Assembly (NCBI RefSeq): GCF_032062135.1
Contig: NC_092860.1
Location: 132,370,682-132,434,681, forward strand
Reading direction: 5' to 3'
Source: Pyxicephalus adspersus
Taxonomy: Eukaryota > Chordata > Amphibia > Anura > Pyxicephalidae
DNA: 64,000 nt
This document shows positions 1 through 12,056 of this stretch, one piece after another (position 1 is the first letter of the stretch; each line of letters starts with the position of its first letter). Made by a program: the position numbers and the translations under genes. Under the pieces are notes generated by a model, which was given only the letters and a program-made list of their open reading frames with translations, was not told the origin of the DNA and made no database searches.

Positions 1-528
1 TTGCCTTCAAATTCCTGCACAGTTCTTGTCCCACTTATCTTTCTGACCTGATGATTGAAAATTACACTTAGCTGCTCTCTTCACTTCTCCAATGACCTAC
101 TAATGACTTCCTCACTCATAACTCCTTCACATGCATGGCTCCAAGACTTTTCTAGCGCTGCCCCAGCTTTCTAGAATGGTCTTCCTCGTACTATTCGGTT
201 TTCTCCTATCTGCTTCTTTAAAAGAGCACTCAAACCTTTTCAATCTTGCCAATCTATGCCATCAACCCATGCAACCCCTGTTTTATTATTTGATTCCTGG
301 TATTAATTATTACTATGTATTTCATTCCTGGTATTAGGTGTGCCAAACCTTTTACATATAACACCATTAACACCTCTCTTTTATAGAAAATATAGTGTTC
401 TTTGGACAGAATTCATACAAGTGACCTTGGCAGATGATCAGGTGATTTCTGCTTAAGGCAGTGGGAGACTGGTAAGGAGGCAGTAGGTCACAAATTAAAG
501 TGTGTCCATGAAAAACCTGGACTCATTG
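1..528. other. No recognisable feature
   Basis: AT-rich unique-looking sequence. The 68-codon frame at 131-337 has no recognisable similarity and is probably chance. Confidence 0.5.
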
Positions 529-692
529 GGCTTGATTTAATAAAGCACTCCATAATTGGTGAAGATAGACTACAATAGCAGAACCTGGGTGCTATTGGCA
601 AATGTTTTTAATCTATTTTAGTTTTGTTGGATCACCCAAGTTCACCAAAATTAGCCTATCTTCTCCAGTCTTGAAAAGCATAAATATAACAG
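529..692. mobile_element. MITE, TTTATTAAAGCTCTCC family, shortened copy
   Basis: The left end reads CTTGATTTAATAAAGCACTCC. The right half, GGATCACCCAAGTTCACC followed by CTTCTCCAGTCTTGAAAAG, matches the inverted right half of the fuller copies at 38852, 47692 and 61637. The middle is deleted, so the copy is about 160 bp against about 225 bp for those copies. It is a non-autonomous DNA element and carries no coding. Confidence 0.65.
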
Positions 693-850
693 AACCACTG
701 ATAAAATGGACCGAATGATGGTGGTGAATAGGAGTGCCTCTGGCATTCTCGCGAAAATTTCCTCGAACTTCTGATGGGTCTGCAAAATTTCGGAGAACCG
801 ATTTCATGAAACAATAGGAAGATTGAGGAAATCATTAGGATCCCGGCAAG

Positions 851-1185
851 AGATTAATTAACCTCTAGTACCGGAGATCGCAGTGGAACTGCAGATGAAC
901 TCTTTGATAAGTACGGTGACCGTGGGAACTGAACTGCAAATAAACTCTCAATGGAGAAACTCCATTGAGAGTTCGCCTGCAGTCACAGCTGATTTGAGGC
1001 ACTCATGTGCCTTCAATCAGCAGTGACCGCAAAGTTCCTACGGTCACCGGGCTGTACTTATCAGCCCGGTGACCGTGGGAAGTAAACTGCAGATGAACTC
1101 TCAATCAAGAAACTCCATTGAGAGTTCATCTGCAGTTCCACTGCGATCCCCGGGCACTAGAGGTTAATTACTAGAGGTTAATCAC
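851..1185. mobile_element. Nested foldback element made of serial hairpins
   Basis: Outer arms of about 48-50 bp (856-903 and 1121-1170) are near-perfect inverted repeats sharing TTAACCTCTAGT and GATCGCAGTGGAACTGCAG. Between them lie further perfect hairpins. The arms are 944-956 with 960-972 (13 bp), 1040-1054 with 1062-1076 (15 bp, 7-nt loop) and 1085-1105 with 1117-1137 (21 bp, 11-nt loop). A weaker hairpin spans 988-1021. The left half lacks one hairpin unit that the right half keeps. There is no coding. It is probably a non-autonomous foldback DNA transposon. The superfamily is unknown and no clear target duplication was found. Confidence 0.75.
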
Positions 1186-1366
1186 TCGCTCATCCCTACT
1201 GGTGATTAAACTGATCAATTGGTTGAAAAAAGTAGTGCAGGAGCAACCCTGGGATTAACATTGAGTATGGCAGCAAAAACTGTGTATTTTAATAAAAAAA
1301 ATGTACAATTATAAAACTAATATAAAATTGTAAAAATGATAAAACTGCATTTTAATAAATGAAAAG

Positions 1367-1368
<2 letters not shown>

Positions 1369-1401
<33 letters not shown>

Positions 1402-1452
1402 AATAAACAGGATTTATATAGCGCCAACATATTACGCAGCGCTGTACATTAA
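1369..1452 (-). mobile_element. SINE 3' tail with ATT microsatellite
   Basis: An (ATT)n run at 1369-1402 is followed by TTTATATAGCGCCAACATATTACGCAGCGCTGTACA. This is the reverse complement of the 3' tail of the SINE-like element at 26155-26492. Only the last ~40 bp plus the simple-repeat tail remain. Confidence 0.65.
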
Positions 1453-1455
1453 ATA

Positions 1456-4400
1456 GGTATTAATTTCTAATTAGTAATTTTTGGCTGGTATTCTGTTTTA
1501 CCTTTATTTGCGTTTTACATCTTGAAGCCCTCCTTTTATTACTTCCCTTTAGTGTACTCAGTATAACTAGACATAGGTCCATCTGCGGTCATTTGGAGCT
1601 ACAGGCCTTGTGTATATATAGGGCAGAGAAAATATATATAGCACAGAAAAGCATCTTGTCCTACTCATGTTTTTAGTTGGTTTACAAACTTGGTTTCTGT
1701 TTGATGCTACACAAAATATACATTATGTCAATCAAGTAGAAAGGATCATTGTGTAAGGATGGGGGTTTTTATAAGTGTGTGAATCATTCATTGAATCCAG
1801 AATGTATTAATTCTATATTACTTGATGAGCTGACATGAGAAAGATTCAATAGGAACTTGCAGAGCTCATTTTCAATGGGTACAAAGACTTTATTATTTTA
1901 TTATTTTTAGCAGATATTTTACAGCACTGAAAATCTTTGCAACCTATCACTGATTGTTCCCCTATCTACAAAGAAAAGCATGCAATACAATTTAATCATA
2001 CCTAAAGAGAAGTATCAGTTTTGGCAGTACATTGATGTCTACTATGTTGTTGGTCATTGTGAGTCAATATCTGTCTTGTATGACCTGTCTAAATACTAAT
2101 TATTTAATTAATAAATCTCAAAAATATATATACAATAGCTAACAGTACCAGATCTTTTGATGCATTGCAAGGTATGCATGTTTACTTACCTCTTTAATGA
2201 AACCATTATATCCAGTAGGACAAGTGTTAGAGAACCTGCTAAAAAATAAAGAGCCTGGTATGCTTGATATTATGGTATACTACTGCAGACAATATTGAAG
2301 CCCAGGGAGCTTCTATAGAATATATGAATTTCCTGAAATGATGACCTTTGTCTCTAGGACCAGATATGATGGGATTTGTATACATTTATAGCTGCCAAAG
2401 AGATTTCAGGGCTGAGCCCACAAATCTCTTTATCTACGCTGAGTATTCTGCTGAAAACCTCCAGTGACAGTCTTATTAAAGCACCAGCTTCATTATATTT
2501 TAAAAACATCACTTGCGGAAAATACCACTGGGCTTCAATGTGACCATTTTCATCCATTTGCTATCACGGTATAACCTAAATAATGAAATGGCAATTCTAA
2601 TTATTAATTCCAATTATTTCGAGCAAAAAATGGAAACTTTGTTGCTCATTAAAAGGAGCTTCCATTGAATTAATGATATCATGCGGAGAAACACTAATGA
2701 TCCAGCTATCTTAATTTCTTAAATATTGATAGTTGGAGCGTATCCCTAGCATAACATCATTATTTTATTATAGTATCTGCTGTGACATTTGTGAAATACT
2801 CTAAAATAATCTATAGTAGGAAATGCACTTAATGGAGTATTCCAGTTAAGACAAAAAATACCGATACATTTACATAAAGAATTCTGAACACTTCGTTTTA
2901 GCCTAAAGAAGGATTCTGGCCAAGAAAAGTTTTGGAGAAAGTAGGAAAAAGTCAAAACCTCTGAAATGTGTTTATAACTGTCCATGTATTTAAATGATTC
3001 AACTCACTTCTTTCAAGGCGACCCAATGCAAAATGCAAGTTAGCCCTTTATTGTGTGAATACATTTTATATACTAACCCTAATGGCCAATTCTGGTTTAT
3101 TAACCTGTACTTGTCCCCATTACTTGTTGATCCTGATAGCAGCCTCAGTTTCTTATCATGATAATGGAAAGACAAGGTTTTTGGCTGGTTTCTTGTTGTT
3201 GAGGCCTCCTGCATCTCCGTATTACTAGTAAGTATGGCAGTGCAGGGATGTAGGGGGGCACAACTCCCATTCCATCCCTTGCTGGAGACTGATAGCAGCC
3301 CCTGATGTTCTTCTCTGTCAAAATCCACCATAACCAAGAGAAAATAATATAACGGTCACATTACCATTCAAAGGTTTAAAAAACGGGTATTTGGTAATTT
3401 TTGTTTTACATTTATAGCTGAAGGACATGCCTAGCCAATGGTTAGGTTTTTCCATGACTTGAAGAACATACATTAAGTTTTTAATTATTTTAAATCTCCC
3501 CCTCCAAAAATCAAAATCCTAACTGGAACGGCCATCTTTATTGGGAGATTTCTACCTACCTCCACACGTAAGTTTCATATTAAAGAGCATGGTTAGAAGA
3601 CTTTGTGTTTTCACAGAAGCCTGTATGAGGGCCAATGGGCTTCTAAAAATGTAATTCTTCATCTGTAAAGAATGGCTGGGGATTTGTGACGAAGGCATCC
3701 ACAGTGTCCGAATATATGGAGAGGAAAACCTTTCATCAAGATTATCAGCAGCTTTTTGTCATTTCCAGACTAGTCAGAAATCTTTAAAAAAGTGGAAAGT
3801 TTGGAGTCAGCCATATGATTCACTGCCCCTGATTCATCAAGGCAGTGTCTAGGATAAGATTTTTATTGGCCTGCAAGTTCCTTGATTACATCAGTGATTG
3901 CCTGTATGCATCTGAAGCAGATCTCAGGTTGGAAGAGGGAGAAGAGGCACAAGAAATGAAGGGAAGAGAACATAATAACAGAGAGGTGAGCATATCAGTC
4001 CACTGCTTCTCCTGTACTTTCCATTCACAGGATAGGGGAAGGACAAGACTTGCTTTTGTAACTTAATTGCAACAGTGAAAAGACAGAGAATCAAGCTGAC
4101 TATTTAGCATGTAAAATGGCTTTCATATTTATATGCCTTCTGTGTATTTAGTTTGGCATCAAGTTTGCTCGTCCTTTAAGCTACATTGACAGAACTTTTG
4201 AACTTTCTGCCAGTGATTATTGCAGTTTGTTACAGAGAGATTAATAGTCATGTCATTGAAGGAACACCTCAGTTTGTGATTCTCTTGTGATTATTTATAG
4301 GCAGCACCCCTGTAATGTTCACACGCATCCATCACCAGTACCTAATCTTTTATTTTCCAGCTAAGTGTATTTCAGGTTATGGTGATGATGTAATGTTTGT

Positions 4401-4540
4401 TTGGTTGCTTGGGGATAAATAACAGCAGACAAGTAAAAGGACGCCATCATTTATCCCGTACAGATAGGCTGCTCTCACAAATCAAGCGTCTGCTGGAGAA
4501 GCAGAAGAAGGAGGGTGAAAGCCGCTACATGGGCACATAG
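1456..4540. other. Intronic sequence without recognised features
   Basis: About 3.1 kb of AT-rich sequence. The antisense frame at 2999-3337 (112 codons) and the others here show no recognisable domain, signal peptide or splice context. I see nothing to annotate. Confidence 0.5.
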
Positions 4541-5040
4541 ACTTCAAAGCAAGCTGGGCACCATTGTTCTCACCTATGTCAGCTGGCTACCATTGCCCCC
4601 CAACTGGGCAGTAGTGTTCCTCCCTACACCCCTGCTGGGCACAACTTTTTCCCCCTTTTGTTTTTCCTTTACCACTATTCTCACCACCTCTTTTTGGACA
4701 CCATAATGCTTCCTTACCTCCAATAGGGCACTGTTCTGACACAACTACCCCCCTTCACTGGGTACTATTGTTTTCCCTTTACCAATATTGGGCACTGTTG
4801 TTCTCACCAGCCCTTTTTGGACCCTGTTGAGCTTCCCCACCTCCATTGAAAATTGTTGTTCTCCCACAACTACCCCCTATCTTCCACTGGACACTATTGT
4901 TTTCCCCCTTCTGCTGTTGATCACTATTGTTCCCACTACCCCTTTCTGGATTCTTTCATTTTCCCCCATTGGGTACTGTTCTCTGCTACCCCCTTTGGAC
5001 ACTGCTGCACATTAACACTATTTACTATTGTTCCACCCAA
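4540..5040. repeat. Decayed minisatellite, TGGGCACTATTGTT-type unit
   Basis: About 500 bp of pyrimidine-rich sequence in which variants of CTGGGCACTATTGTTCTCAC recur irregularly every ~30-60 bp, with cores near 4555, 4608, 4728, 4757, 4789, 4890, 4918 and 4971. It is an old tandem array with strong unit divergence. The overlapping proline/phenylalanine-rich frames at 4515-5124 are by-products of the repeat. Confidence 0.6.
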
Positions 5041-8000
5041 AACTCATGCATTTTTCACCCCACAGACACTGACATCAGCCATTTATACCTAGACACCAAC
5101 ACTTTGCATTTTTCTTCCTCGTAATCCCAGGATATTTTTTTAATTCCCATAACTGACATTGGGGTATTTTACATGCCTACTAACCTGCAATGCAATATCC
5201 TATGATGCAAAATTTTTACTGTGCAATGTGTTCTCTAAGTTGTACATTACATTGTTTTAATAGCTACAATCAACGTGCTGTGTAGTACGCTACATAGACC
5301 TGACCCCTGCAATCAATACAATATGTTGTGTATTACATTATCCCAACTATTGAAGTTCTTCTTTAAGGCTCTTAAAATGTTTTCTGTTTGTGTATTTATT
5401 TTTGTTGGCGGACTAATTTGTTTTTTTGTCAGTTCTTCACTTTCTTTTCCATTATGCTGCCCAGCAGTTGAAAAGCTCTGATTAATATTAATGTCACTCA
5501 GTGGTTATAGTTGCCCTTTAAATGTATGCATTTTGCATTTTAAACAACAGAAACCATCTAGAAGTGTAGGGATTGCTTATTAAAACAACAAATTATCATG
5601 AGATTTTATTAGAGGCCTATTTGTTTCTGGTCTACTTATAAGATTTTCTTCTGACAGCAAGCAAACACATTTTATTTATTGTTGTAACTTAGAAAATAAT
5701 GTTTCCTAAAGAAAACCCAGACGCCACCTACTATAAATAATAGGTATGGTTTCTGCTAATCTGAAAATTATGTGCCCGGTTATGGCCAAGGTCCAGCATT
5801 ATTCATTGGCAGTAGAGAGATGTCCTAACTTGCAATAATAGGAAATTTGAGTCACAACTTAAATATGCACAGCTTGGTAGAAAAAAAAATACTATTCAAT
5901 GACCAAAAAAAAAAGATATTTGCAGGAGGATTGGTGACTAATCTGGAAGAAGCAATCAACTTATTTATCAGTTCACAGGTCCAGATTTCCAGAATTAGAG
6001 AATGTAGGAAAACAACTTGTACAGCACCACCCACACTGCCAAAGTCACTTTTTTTACATAAACAGGGCTGGTTTTGGGGGGGAAGCTGAGCTCTTTTCCC
6101 AGGTCCCCATTATTTTTTAGGGCCCCTACAGAATCCTAGACGGTTGCAGGGAGCTGAAGTGCTATGCATTTCGGGCCCCCACTGCATATTCTTGGGGTTG
6201 TAGAGCAGTTTCTGGAAGTGATATGTGGTTTCTGGCCAAACTGTTTCTTTTCCCCTTCAGGAGGAAAAACTGCACTGCCACACAAGCAAAAGAACACTAA
6301 AAGAATGACTGCAATAAAATCTTCCTAAATGAGAATACTGCAGCTGTATTTTCATGGCATATGCAATGTATCTTCAGGGAATATGAGATACTCTTGTTTA
6401 TGCAACTTTAGCTTATATTTCAACTATTATACACAATCTGAAACCATAAGAATCAACATTTAATACCAAACTAAGATGTAAGGAATTAATATTTTATTCA
6501 GTTTGTGCAAGGACTGTCTCTATTAGTTTGCCGATGACAGTAGAGAGTGAACTTAGAACTGCACAACTTTGGTGTAACTCACTAGAAGTTTTATAGAGAA
6601 TCAGCATGATAGCCAGGCATCAGGCATTTTAGATGGAGAGGTCAGAACTGGCAGCCAGCATATTTCTCTAAGCAGTGTTGTTTTATGAGCCTTGTCTATG
6701 TTGTCATCTACTTCTGTCTGTATAAAATCCAGTTCTAAGATGGGCTGTTATTTATAGCTGAAGTCAGTGGTCAGAATATTTGCAGAAAGCAAACCTCAGG
6801 GGTCAGTAACTAGAAGGACATGCTGCTGTAATAATATCAGATCAAAGCAGCAGGTCCACTTTTATTTACTCAAGTCCACCAGCATATATTTTACTATCCC
6901 TGTCCTCTCTGTCATTCTGTTCACCTACTGAAGCTTGTCTAAGCTCTAAATATTTCTAATCAGAGCTTATCAAGTGCTGAAATTCATGTATCCACAGATG
7001 GTTTTAGACCAAATGGGGCGCTAAGCAAATGAAGTGGGGGTCCCCCTGGTACAGTATCCCAGTTTCCTGCACATCCTGCCATGCTGGTCATTTAGGAGAG
7101 GAGGGACAATTGCCCAGTATGCCCTACCCTTAAAACGAAAACTGCATGTACCATATGACAATGCAGGACCTATACCCAGCACTGCTTTTTTAGAGGAGTG
7201 GGAAATCGGTCACATGTTCCTTCATACATGGAAATATTGGGCATATTGATTTTCTGTGACTAAAGAGAGTGAGAAAGAGTAAAGAAAGAGATGGATTTAT
7301 GTAACTAGGGGTGAAAGGATAAATGCGAACCTGTCACTTTGGCATGCAAAGGTAAATAATCTTGTCAGAAATTCAGAGCTGTCCTGTGCTTTCTGCCTAT
7401 ATTATTCCAGTCTCTATCTATTCAATCCTCCCTGTTCTTTTTTTTTTTAGAGTTCAAGGTAATTATTCGCCATGATGTGCATTGGAGCAGTGGGAGTGGT
7501 TGAGTAGTTTTAGCAAAAGTTCACAAAAAGACTTTATTCTGTCAGTCCAAAATAGAAAATTAAAATTTCACTGTACTTCTGGCAGATCAATAGGTATATT
7601 TATGCATTTGCCAGGTAATTCAAGGTCATCTATAGACAAATATTAAAAGTCTCTTTACTAATGTCTGAACTGAGAAATAGGAAGGCTACTATACCGTGCC
7701 TCCTTCTGAAAACGTAATTACCTGGCTGTGTTTGGCTTCAAAAATTTTACTGATCTTGGACAAATATGGAGAAAATAAAGTTGGTGCGATAATAGAACTT
7801 CTGACCTGAATACGTGATTCTGATTCTACCAAAAAAAAAAAAAACGGCATCAACTGGGTGAGCCAGGCAGCAAGGTCAACGATATCATCTAGCATTATCC
7901 TCCCAGTACCTGCACCTATTAAACTTTCCCTCACTCCCAGAAAGATTAAACTCACAAGGTTTTAGCACTGATCAGCTTTAGGATGACTTCTCCCTGTTCT

Positions 8001-10608
8001 AGATTTCAGAGCATAATATATCATATGTTCATATCTCGTCAGTGTATTATTTGTTCCTGCTTTTTGGGCTTTTCAGTTTATTGGTTTTGAGTAAAAACAT
8101 TAAAATAGATAAATTATTTTTTTTTCATTCTGAAAGCTATAGAAACTCAGACCCCTTAATCAGTGGTTTTGCTGTCATGTTAGAAAAGACATCTACAGTA
8201 TGTCAACATGGAACAAACTTTATTAAAAGAGGACAAGGGCCACATAATTTTCTATTTTACCATACGTATTCTTTTTGGAGATTTGTCAGCAATTCCAATC
8301 TTCAACCATGTAAGTCAAGCAATTAACACCTTGTCCTAGAATGCATGGCATCATGATTATGTAAAACAGAAATGGGAATTATAATATGACATCCAAATCT
8401 ATCTTGACACACTGACAACACTCTGGTGATTAGAACCACGTGACTAAGTTGTGGGGGTTAAGTTGAAGTGAGCAATGTATCCAGTTGAGCAATGTATCCA
8501 GTTGCATCTTTCCAGAGCTTTGGTATGTACTTATAAATTTGCTCCATAATTCCATCTTCCCATATCCTGGGTGGCTATTGTATTTCAGCAGAGACACTGG
8601 CTTGTGTCTGGAGCATTTATGTTTTACTGTTCCCATTTTTCCTAATGTGCCAATCTAGTTTCCAAAATTGGAGAACAAATGTAGACCCCCAAAAGGAATT
8701 TATATAAATACTACTAAATATGCAGAATATTTAGTAAATATGTTTGGGCTTGCAGTGATTTTTTTTTCCTTTTACACAAATGGGATTCATTATAGAGATA
8801 AGAAAGAAATAGAATATCAACTATAATTCTTTTTAATTCTTTTTCAATTCTTCTTAGCATAGAAGAAAATAAAGAAGTCAACTTCTTTACAGAAATTTTA
8901 AGGGAAAATACAGGAAAATTGTATTAAAAGTGAGCAAAAAGCATGAAAGTTATGTTAATTTCAAGAACATAGTATGAAAAAATGTAACAATTAACAATTA
9001 TATTGCATAGAAATATAAAGCAGTACAGTTTGCTAAATCTATCAATTCTGTTATAGCAAAATTATACCTTTCCTTTATATGCAGGAAAGTTGCTAAATTA
9101 TTGAGGAAAGTAGATACATATGAGGAATTCGGAAAAAGGAAAGGAAAAGGGAAGATGAAGTAAAAACAGGAGGTCAGAAAGTACTTGCCTTGAACTCTGA
9201 AATTCAGGGATGCAAAATGGGAAGTAATCTATAATGATTAATAATTGATTTTAAACTAAATTAATAAAAATAATAATTATTAAAAGTAATATATAATTGG
9301 GCAGAGGTATTCCATCCAGAGAGTCCAAATTCCAAGGTACTTGGCATGGTTATTACAGCATTAAAATTTTTTTGATCATCGTACCTATACTTCTTTGTTT
9401 TACCTCCCCTAAATTTAAAAAAGATGGTCTCAGGCTTTAGCAATTATGCCTCTAATATCCAAAAATATAAAGGTGACCAGCCCATCCTTAAACTTGAGTC
9501 AGTATCTTTTTATGCAGCAAGGCGACCCAGGGTCTTTCTACACTGTGCAATGCAGAAGAGAACGAATTACATTAAATAAACAGATCCAAAGTTTTTGACT
9601 TTAAGGCACTCCCACCAAATATCAAAAAGACAGCTTATGGGGGTGCAACCACCAAAATAATATATTCGTTTTCTTTAACAAAATATTGCATCCATAAACA
9701 AAATGCATGCAGGCAAGCAGTTATTTTACTTTTTTTAACTGAACTTTATGATTTGCCTATCACTAAGGATTGTCTAAATACTGATTTTTTTCCCCCTACT
9801 GTAGTTTTCCGTAAAGAATAATGGTGATGAAAAAAAAAGCTTTTTAAGACAATAGTTCAGGAAAAGGTCAGTGTGCTCCTGTACAAGCAAGCTTTAAGGA
9901 AAGGTACAGGCTCCTGCTATAGAATAAACTGTTATTTTTCTGTATATGCTTGGCTATATAACTCTGCTCATTAATCTCAAGAGGAAGAAACTTTGGGCAG
10001 CCAATGTTACCGTTAGCGTTTCAGCTGGATGTTTTTCTTAGAATAGGTATTTCCTTACAGCTATGTGAGGTGCGTAAAGTCAGATACGAGGGGGAGAAAA
10101 ATCCGCAGGCACTTTCGGTGATTTGGAAAAGAAACTTGACTACCCTCAGCACAAAAATAACGATTGACAAATAAATTCTGTTTCTATAAAATGTCCTAAT
10201 AAATAGCCCAGACACGTAACAAGGATGGTAGCTTGGTGCCTGTGTAAATGGCACGAAGGTTGATTTGATGCTGTCAGACAAGAACTAACATTTCTCATAC
10301 ACTTGAAAAAACTGTTAAAGTTTGCAGAATTATCTAGCAGAGGAAAGTCTTATTTCATACATAATAGTAAATTTTATTTATTAACACTTACTGTGGTTGT
10401 CTTTTGGCTGAGTGAAGTTTATGATTGAGAAACATTACCCCAAAATAACAATTTTGTTTTGCACTGGAAGTATTTAGTAAATCTTGCAAATAGTTATTCT
10501 AAAAAAAACATTTGTATAGTTATTTTTCCCCTTGTTGTTTTTGTTAAGTAAAGTAAATGCAAAAAACAGCATTTTATACAACTAGTACAATATTACTATG
10601 AAATATCA
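5040..10608. other. Intronic sequence, little recognisable
   Basis: Mostly AT-rich sequence. Two GC-richer patches, 6062-6215 (several GGGCCCC-like runs) and 6990-7230, look like degraded repeats but I cannot name them. There is a short tandem duplication at 8470-8503. No exon or RNA gene was recognised. Confidence 0.45.
8470..8503. repeat. 17-bp tandem duplication
   Basis: GAGCAATGTATCCAGTT occurs twice in direct, exact succession. This looks like a recent slippage event. Confidence 0.9.
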
Positions 10609-10716
10609 GGTTTTCTGGAAACAGGAAATCTGACATTCCCTCAAACATTCCTTGATGGGAATCAGTTACTGCCATTGAAACCAATGTCTGATTCTCTGTT
10701 TTATAACTAGAGCCCT
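10609..10716. mobile_element. MITE, ACAGGGAATCTGACATTCCC family, copy 1
   Basis: The left arm carries ACAGGAAATCTGACATTCCC. The right arm carries the inverted counterpart ending GTTTTATAACTAGAGCCC. The middle phrase ATCAGTTACTGCCATTGAAA is shared with the copies at 30769 and 43166. Palindromic, no coding. Confidence 0.75.
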
Positions 10717-10873
10717 TAGAGTGAAGCTCAGGAATGAAAGTTCTTGCTACATTTTATGGCTGAATAGATTGGTTTCTTATCATCAGTATCATTTTTGCGG
10801 GAAATTGTATTATTTGAGCTTACCCTGTGTAAAGCCAAATCAGAAAAAAACAACTTTATTCTACCATCCAATG

Positions 10874-11510
10874 CAGCCTTTTTCAACCAGGGGTTCCATG
10901 GAAGCTGCGGGTTTCTCTAGATGACTACCTCATGCTGATGGTTATTTGAAGGGCCCCTTTCACTAATGGTCATTGGTTAATAGGAAACATTCTTCTTGAG
11001 AAATCCTTGAATTGGCAGTCGGTGTTAAGAGTGCTCATTGTTGATTACTCAAGGAACTGCTTGCAACCTTTTCAAGTGCAAGTAAACCCAAAACAAAAAA
11101 ATCATACTTACCTTCAATCCTGCAGAGCAGTCTATCTGTCAGGAGGTTTCTTCCATCGGGTCCCACATCGTCCCAGTATCTGTCTTCGCCCTGGCGCAGA
11201 GGAAGTGCCAGCCGCCGACATCTTCTTCTCTCTTCTTCCGGGTTCTTCTTCCTGCATCAGCGGATCTCACATTGCACATGTGTGAGACTGGAAATTTTTT
11301 TTCTATCGATGAAAGGGCTCCTTCTGCGCTTGCCTGAGATGCTAGGTTATATGCAGAAAGAGCAGCCAAGAGCCTCCCGGGATGTGTGACGTAGGTATCC
11401 CGGGAGGCTCTACAAACAAAATTTTTACTCTAAATAAAAGGGGTTGTTTGCATTTAGGTATGCTTAAGAAATCCCAAAGGTTCCATAGGGTCCTGGTTGG
11501 GAAAAGCTAG
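10874..11510. mobile_element. hAT-like element with a nested insertion
   Basis: The left end CAGCCTTTTTCAACCAGG is inverted at the right end, where CCTGGTTGGGAAAAGCTAG closes the element. The next motif, GGTTCCATGG on the left and CCATAGGG on the right, is also inverted. The termini are of the hAT type that is common in frogs. Most of the interior is another element (11085-11465). Target duplications are not clear. Confidence 0.55.
11085..11465. mobile_element. CG-containing repeat family A, copy 1 (nested)
   Basis: It starts near TACTTACCTTCAATCCTGCAG and contains a CG-rich middle (CGGGTCCCACATCG, GCCGCCGACATCTTCTTC, TGACGTAGGTATCCCGGGAGGC). It ends near TAAATAAAAGGGGTTG and TTTAGGTATGC. 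The same order of blocks recurs at 16825-17255 and in part at 13618-14016. It has no coding frame of note and interrupts the hAT-like element around it. Confidence 0.65.
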
Positions 11511-11829
11511 CTTAGTTGGTAGAACAAAGTAGAAATTTTTAGATTCTCTCATTGACTTCCAGTACAAGGAGGCAGTTCTTGAATGATCCCCAAATTGTTT
11601 ATTAAATTATTATGTTGTGTCCTTACTCTTGCTGTTGTCGCTAGTATACTGTGAGCTGAAAATATTGCAAATACTAGCAGGGGCTCCCTGTAAAGAAAAA
11701 TTTATTTTAATGGTTTTTATATGTTAAATTGTTTAAAAGGTCTAGTGGGGCGGGCATGGGTGGAAGTGCTGTGCCCTCACTTTTTTAGGGAATGGGCACA
11801 TGTCCCACTCCTATTTTGTGAATATTTAT

Positions 11830-12056
11830 TTGGTGGTCCACTGCTCTGGCTCTGATGGGAGAAGGATTCTACTCGGGGGGATGCCGCGGACCACGTCTCC
11901 CGTATGGAATTGCAGGCTCAGGGCAGTGGGCAGGTTGTATCTCTGAACACAAAGTTACACAAAGAACACAGGTTTGCGATGGGAGAGTGGGCAGGTTTTG
12001 GTATAATGATGTCTCTCTGCCGTGTGTTTCTTCCCCTTTCAGTGACACATAGGCAG
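11830..12056. mobile_element. hAT remnant, CAGCGGTC family, left end missing
   Basis: The stretch TGGTGGTCCACTGCTCTGGC to TTTCTTCCCCTTTCAGTGAC follows the same order of motifs as the copies at 58482-58901 and 63625-63953: GGGCAGTGGG, TGCGATGG(G/C)AGAGTGG and CTTCCCCTTT. Neither terminus is intact. The short frames at 11855-12122 are chance frames in this GC-rich remnant. Confidence 0.6.

Noticed and set aside
2999..3337. 112-codon antisense open frame
   Set aside because: No similarity, no signal peptide, and average composition. Consistent with chance.
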